DNA of 64,000 bases from Solirubrobacterales bacterium (GTDB lineage Bacteria > Actinomycetota > Thermoleophilia > Solirubrobacterales > 70-9): NCBI GenBank assembly GCA_017304845.1, contig JAFKLL010000019.1, positions 38,055 through 102,054 of the forward strand, given 5' to 3'. The position numbers and the translations under genes were made by a program. This document shows, piece by piece, positions 58,109-64,000 of the stretch; the first letter of the stretch is position 1; each line of letters opens with the position of its first letter. The notes under the pieces are model-generated. The model ran no database searches and was not told the origin of the DNA. It saw nothing but the letters and a program-made list of their open reading frames with translations.

Positions 58109-58686
58109 AACTCGACCTCGCGGATCACCTTGGCCGGGGCGCCGGCGGCGATCGTTCCCGCCGGGATGTCGGTGGTGACGACGGAGTTGGCTCCGATCAC
58201 GCAGTGGTCGCCGATCGTCACCCCTGAGGTGATCACGCAGTTCACGCCGATCCAGCAGTTCGAGCCGATCCGGACCGGGCCCTTGGTGGTGAACCCCTGC
58301 CAGGTGATCGGCAGGTCCGGATCGTCGAAGCGATGGCTGGCGTCGCCGATGAAGCAGCCGTTGGCGAACATCACGTGATCCCCGATCGTGACCTCGCGCT
58401 CGGCCGCGACCATCACGTTCCGGTTCAGCCAGACGTCGTCGCCGAGCCTGACCTTCGCCTGGGGCGACATGGTGATCCACACGCCCGGCTCGAAATGGCA
58501 TCCTTGGCCCAGCTCCAACCGTCCCGAACGGAGCTGCTCGAGCAGGTCGCCCTCAACCGGGTGACGGGCGTAGCAGCCGCGTCTGGCCATCTCCCGATCG
58601 AGCATCAGGCGGCGCCAGGGCCGATGGGGGCGCTCGTACCAGCGGCGTTTGCTCCACCACATTTTCCACCCACGCTGGTCGCTCAT
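58078..58686 (-). CDS. Acyltransferase with left-handed beta-helix (maltose O-acetyltransferase-like)
   Basis: 202 residues. Basic start 'KMWWSKRRWYERPHRPWRRLMLDREMAR', then hexapeptide repeats: 'GCHFEPGVWITMSPQAKVRLGDDVWLNRNVMVAAEREVTIGDHVMFA' in several turns, catalytic His likely in 'GCFIGDASHRFDD', ending 'TIGDHCVIGANSVVTTDIPAGTIAAGAPAKVIRE', the classical acetyl-CoA end of this family. Acceptor sugar or lipid unknown. Convergent with panB, divergent from the ROK gene. Confidence 0.85.
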   Translation of the reverse strand: MSDQRGWKMWWSKRRWYERPHRPWRRLMLDREMARRGCYARHPVEGDLLEQLRSGRLELGQGCHFEPGVWITMSPQAKVRLGDDVWLNRNVMVAAEREVTIGDHVMFANGCFIGDASHRFDDPDLPITWQGFTTKGPVRIGSNCWIGVNCVITSGVTIGDHCVIGANSVVTTDIPAGTIAAGAPAKVIREVEFQESGSQSQE

Positions 58687-58709
58687 GCCAATACCTTCGC
58701 AGAGGTGGA

Positions 58710-58715
58710 TAGGGT
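58710..58715 (+). promoter_or_regulatory. -10 TAGGGT before the leader ORF
   Basis: TAGGGT, 6 nt (gcggcc), ATG 58722. The transcript would start at the small leader ORF, not at the ROK gene. Confidence 0.5.
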
Positions 58716-58721
58716 GCGGCC

Positions 58722-58760
58722 ATGAAGGCGATCACGGGGTTCTCCGATGCTCAGGCGTAA
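58722..58760 (+). CDS. 12-residue leader peptide overlapping the ROK start
   Basis: ATG to TAA encodes MKAITGFSDAQA. It lies 6 nt after a -10 hexamer, as leaderless genes do here, and its end overlaps the ROK ATG (58747) by 14 nt in another frame. Translating ribosomes would terminate just past the ROK start, which permits coupling by re-initiation. Without this, the ROK gene would have a 25-nt leader without a good ribosome site. Existence rests on geometry only. Confidence 0.35.
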   Translation: MKAITGFSDAQA

Positions 58761-60336
58761 GGTCACCGAGGCCGAAGAGGCGGCCTCCGCTCCGGAGGAA
58801 GCCGAGCCCGCACTCGAAGAATCGACTCCCGAGGCGCCTGACCAGGCCGAGGAGGCGGCCCCCGAGCCCGCCGAGGAGACCGTTCCCGATCCGGTCGAGG
58901 AAGCCGCCACCACGGCCGAGGAAGCCGCTCCGGACGAGCCGAAGCCACTGCCCGAGCCGGGGCCGATGGCACACCACTCCCCGGAGCCCCAGACCCCGGC
59001 GGAACGCCTCACAGCTCAGCAGCGCAAGGACTTCCTCAAGGAGCGTCGGGCCAACTCGAAGCGCCAGCGCGCCGCCGACAAGGCCCAGCGCAAGGCCGAG
59101 AAGAAGGCCGCCAAGGCAGCTCGCAAGGCGGCCCGCAAGGGTGGCCCGGAAGGCGGTCCCCTGGACCTCGATCCCTACGCGCCGATCACGCCGGAACGAC
59201 CGGCCGACTCGCCGCCCGGATCCCCCGGCGCCAGCATCGCCGCGGCGGCCACCGAGCCCCCGGTCGATCCGCCGAAGCCCGACAAGGCGGAGCACCCGCC
59301 CGTGCAGCTGCCCCCGATCCATCCTCCGGGAACGCCTTCCCGCCGTACGGCGGCCCTGATCGGCGGGATCGATCTCGGCGGCACCAAGATCGCCGCCGCC
59401 GTGCTCGACCCCGACCACAAGGTGATCGCCTACCGTCGTCGCCCCACCCCGGACCGCGGCGGCCCCGCGGACGTGATGCGGGCGATGGCCGCGACGATCC
59501 AGGAGGCCGCCCTTGACGCCGGGACCGAGGCGCATCGCCTGTTGGCGGTCGGCGTCGGCTCTCCCGGTTCGGTCGATCCCGAGACCGGCGAGGTGTCGGC
59601 CGCCGACAACCTGCCGGACTGGTCGGGTCGTTTCCGCCTCGCCCAGGCCCTGAGCGAGGAGATCGGCACCGGGGTCAAGGTCGGCAACGACGTCCAGGTC
59701 GGCACCAGGGCCGAGTTCGAGCTCGGCGCCGGCGCCCCCTACTCCAGCCTGCTCGGTGTCTTCTGGGGCACCGGCGTGGGCGGCGGCATCATCCTCGACG
59801 GCCAGCCCTGGCTGGGTCGGGGCCGGGCCGGCGAGATCGGCCACACCCTGGTCCGCCGGGGCGGCGCCAAGGGCCTGAACGGGCTCAACGGCACCGTCGA
59901 GGCCTACGCCGGCCGCAAGGCGATGGAGGAGAAGGCCCTGCGCGAGGTCAAGAAGGGCCGCAAGACCAAGCTCTTCAAGCTGATGAAGAAGCACGACAAG
60001 ACGCACCTGACCAGCGCGATCTGGCAGCGCGCCCTGGACGACGGGGACGAGCTGGCGGAGGATCTGCTCAACCGCGCGGTCGGCGCGCTCTCCGCCGGGA
60101 TCGCCTCGGCCGTGAACCTGCTCGATGTCGAAGCGGTGGTGATCGGCGGCGGGCTCGGTGTGAGGTTCGCCGACACGCTGGTTCCGCAGATCATCGACGG
60201 CATGGACAGGTACCTCCTGAACAAGGACAACCCGCCCGCGATCAAGGTCGCGGCGCTGGGCGACGAGGGCGGCGTGATCGGCGCCTCGCTGCTGGTCGGG
60301 GACGCCTTCGAGGCCAACCAGGCCCCGAGCGCCTGA
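58747..60336 (+). CDS. ROK-family sugar kinase-like protein with long disordered N-terminus
   Basis: 529 residues. About 1-70 is strongly acidic (Glu/Ala/Pro), 85-130 strongly basic with 'KQRAADKAQRKAEKKAAKAARKAARKG', 130-200 Pro-rich. From about 203 a complete ROK domain: 'GGIDLGGTKIAAAVLDPDHKV', 'GVGSPGSVDPETGEV', 'GNDVQVGTRAEFELG', 'WGTGVGGGIILDG', 'GEIGHTLVRRGG', 'VIGGGLGVRF'. The catalytic Asp is in 'GNDVQ'. The C-x-C-x-x-x-x-C zinc motif after 'GEIGH' is absent ('AKGLNGLNGTVEAYAG'). Glucokinase activity is likely but not certain. Confidence 0.82.
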   Translation: MLRRKVTEAEEAASAPEEAEPALEESTPEAPDQAEEAAPEPAEETVPDPVEEAATTAEEAAPDEPKPLPEPGPMAHHSPEPQTPAERLTAQQRKDFLKERRANSKRQRAADKAQRKAEKKAAKAARKAARKGGPEGGPLDLDPYAPITPERPADSPPGSPGASIAAAATEPPVDPPKPDKAEHPPVQLPPIHPPGTPSRRTAALIGGIDLGGTKIAAAVLDPDHKVIAYRRRPTPDRGGPADVMRAMAATIQEAALDAGTEAHRLLAVGVGSPGSVDPETGEVSAADNLPDWSGRFRLAQALSEEIGTGVKVGNDVQVGTRAEFELGAGAPYSSLLGVFWGTGVGGGIILDGQPWLGRGRAGEIGHTLVRRGGAKGLNGLNGTVEAYAGRKAMEEKALREVKKGRKTKLFKLMKKHDKTHLTSAIWQRALDDGDELAEDLLNRAVGALSAGIASAVNLLDVEAVVIGGGLGVRFADTLVPQIIDGMDRYLLNKDNPPAIKVAALGDEGGVIGASLLVGDAFEANQAPSA

Positions 60337-60348
60337 TCCTGCTTCTCT

Positions 60349-61313
60349 TTAGGGAACCAGAGCCAGCTTGCGGCCGGGGCTGCGGGACTGAAGGTCCCAT
60401 GCCTCGGCCACGTCGTCCAGCGGCATGGCCTCGACCTCGAGCACGAGGTCGCCGCTGATCGCCAACGAGCACATCCGCTCGAAAGCTTCGACCCGGACCT
60501 CGCGGGGCGCCCAGAAGTTGCGGAAGCCGAGGATCGACACAGACCCTCCCCGCAGCGGGCCCGCGACCACGGGCGAGTCGACCCCGGCCGAGTTGCCGAC
60601 CTGAACCAGCCGCCCGCGCGGCTGCATCGCCTTGAGCGCGGCCGCGGCCGGCACTCCCCAGAGACCGTCGATCACCAGGTCGGCGCCGCCGCCCGTCGCC
60701 TCGCGGATCCGCCCGGCGAGCTCGTCGACGTCACCTTCCGAGGAGATCGCCTCGTCGGCCCCGAGGTCTCTGACCTTCTCCCGCCCGGACTCGCTGCGCG
60801 CCATGCCGACCACCCGGCCGGCGCCCATCATGCGGGCCGCCTGGACGGCGATCTGCCCGACCGAGCCGCTCGCGCCGAGGACCAGGACCGTCTCGCCGTC
60901 CTGGAGCCGGCCTCGCCAATCCAGGGAGAGCCAGGCAGCATGCCCGGCCACGCCGAAGGCGATCGCCTGTCGGGGGTCCATCCCGGCGGGCAGGGTGATG
61001 CCGCTGCCCTCGCCGATCATCGCCCGTTCGGCCATCGATCCCCAGGGGTGGTGGGAGCCGTCGAACCAGACGATCTCGCCGTCGGCGGTGCGGCCGATCC
61101 CCTCCATGCCGGGCACGTAGGGCAACGGCGGCGCTCCCGCGTCGAACTTGCCGGAGGCGATCGCCAGGTCGACCGGGTTGATGCCGGCGACCAGCACCTC
61201 GACGATCTCGGCCGGGCCCGCGATCGAGTCGCCGTAGGGCCCGATCTCGCCCGGCGGGTCGAGCTCGGTGAGCTCCGGCGGCGCGCCGTAGGCGGTGAGT
61301 CGCGCGGCTCTCA

Positions 61314-61314
<1 letters not shown>
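60349..61314 (-). CDS. Zinc-independent alcohol dehydrogenase/quinone oxidoreductase
   Basis: 321 residues, MDR superfamily: 'AYGAPPELTELDPPGEIG', 'AGINPVDLAIASGKF', 'PYVPGMEGIGRTADG', 'GHAAWLSLDWRGRLQDGETVLVLGASGSVGQIAVQAARMMGAGRVVG' with the NADPH loop GASGSVG, and 'RGRLVQVGN'. No zinc-ligand cysteines, so it is of the quinone-oxidoreductase (QOR) type. Overlaps the uvrA stop by one base, so it is cotranscribed after uvrA. Confidence 0.88.

Positions 61315-64000
<2,686 letters not shown>

Overview
The window is from a high-GC bacterium, roughly two thirds G+C judged by eye. I infer an Actinomycetota, probably class Thermoleophilia / order Solirubrobacterales. The reasons are the dense Asp/Glu/Arg-rich coding with many ATGA overlaps, a SigB/SigF-type sigma factor, RlmA/TlrB-type methyltransferase, Rex, a CeoB/CeoC-like TrkA pair, and secreted proteins ending in the basic 'FRCRIDRRKFAGC' type of domain. 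No species assignment is possible from the sequence alone.

Layout. 1-3.2 kb: end of a stress-protein-like gene, a VOC protein and an ABC-2 exporter pair. 3.3 kb: tRNA-Met(CAT), followed by a compositionally foreign 3.2-kb block (3362-6540) with DUF2200 and a four-gene group: a membrane-anchored GNAT-like protein, a SET-domain methyltransferase, a short-chain dehydrogenase and an unknown protein. 6.6-20.3 kb: aldo/keto reductase, an MFS/TetR divergon, envelope proteins with FG-GAP repeats, a Crp-like regulator, sigma factor, flavin oxidase, and a group of RlmA, alkylsulfatase, UBP zinc finger and a stress-domain membrane protein. 20.4-28.8 kb: an unusual potassium operon, kdpD(C-terminal half)-kdpE-small peptide-kdpF-kdpA-kdpC-kdpB-kdpD(N-terminal half)-Usp. 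28.9-32.4 kb: a heterodimeric ABC exporter with one degenerate ATP site. 33.1-38.9 kb: tRNA-Gln and a second potassium-type locus, two APC permeases with stress-protein tails next to two TrkA proteins. 38.9-49.8 kb: a probable c-di-GMP-controlled surface-polymer locus (GT2 enzyme with MshEN domain, multipass glycosyltransferase-like protein, lipoproteins, PstS-like protein with a coiled-coil insertion) with a divergent diguanylate cyclase. 49.8-55.4 kb: redox genes (GCS2 ligase, Rex, glutaredoxin) and the t6A genes tsaD-rimI-tsaB and tsaE. 55.5-58.1 kb: DUF2520-panC-panB. 58.1-64 kb: acyltransferase, a ROK protein with a long tail and no zinc cysteines, a quinone oxidoreductase and a 5'-truncated uvrA.

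Three cross-cutting patterns stand out. (1) Many first-in-unit start codons lie 5-7 nt, most often exactly 6 nt, after a TANNNT hexamer, the geometry of leaderless transcripts. This pattern supports several start choices, a 59-aa gene and a 26-aa peptide. (2) A roughly 50-57 bp imperfect palindrome occurs three times between genes, at about 3.2, 20.4 and 28.8 kb. (3) Two paralogues of one unknown coiled-coil/C-terminal-domain family flank the polymer locus.

The best candidates for undescribed biology are the polymer locus with its own diguanylate cyclase, and the GNAT-like/SET/SDR block behind tRNA-Met. Both functional readings are inference.
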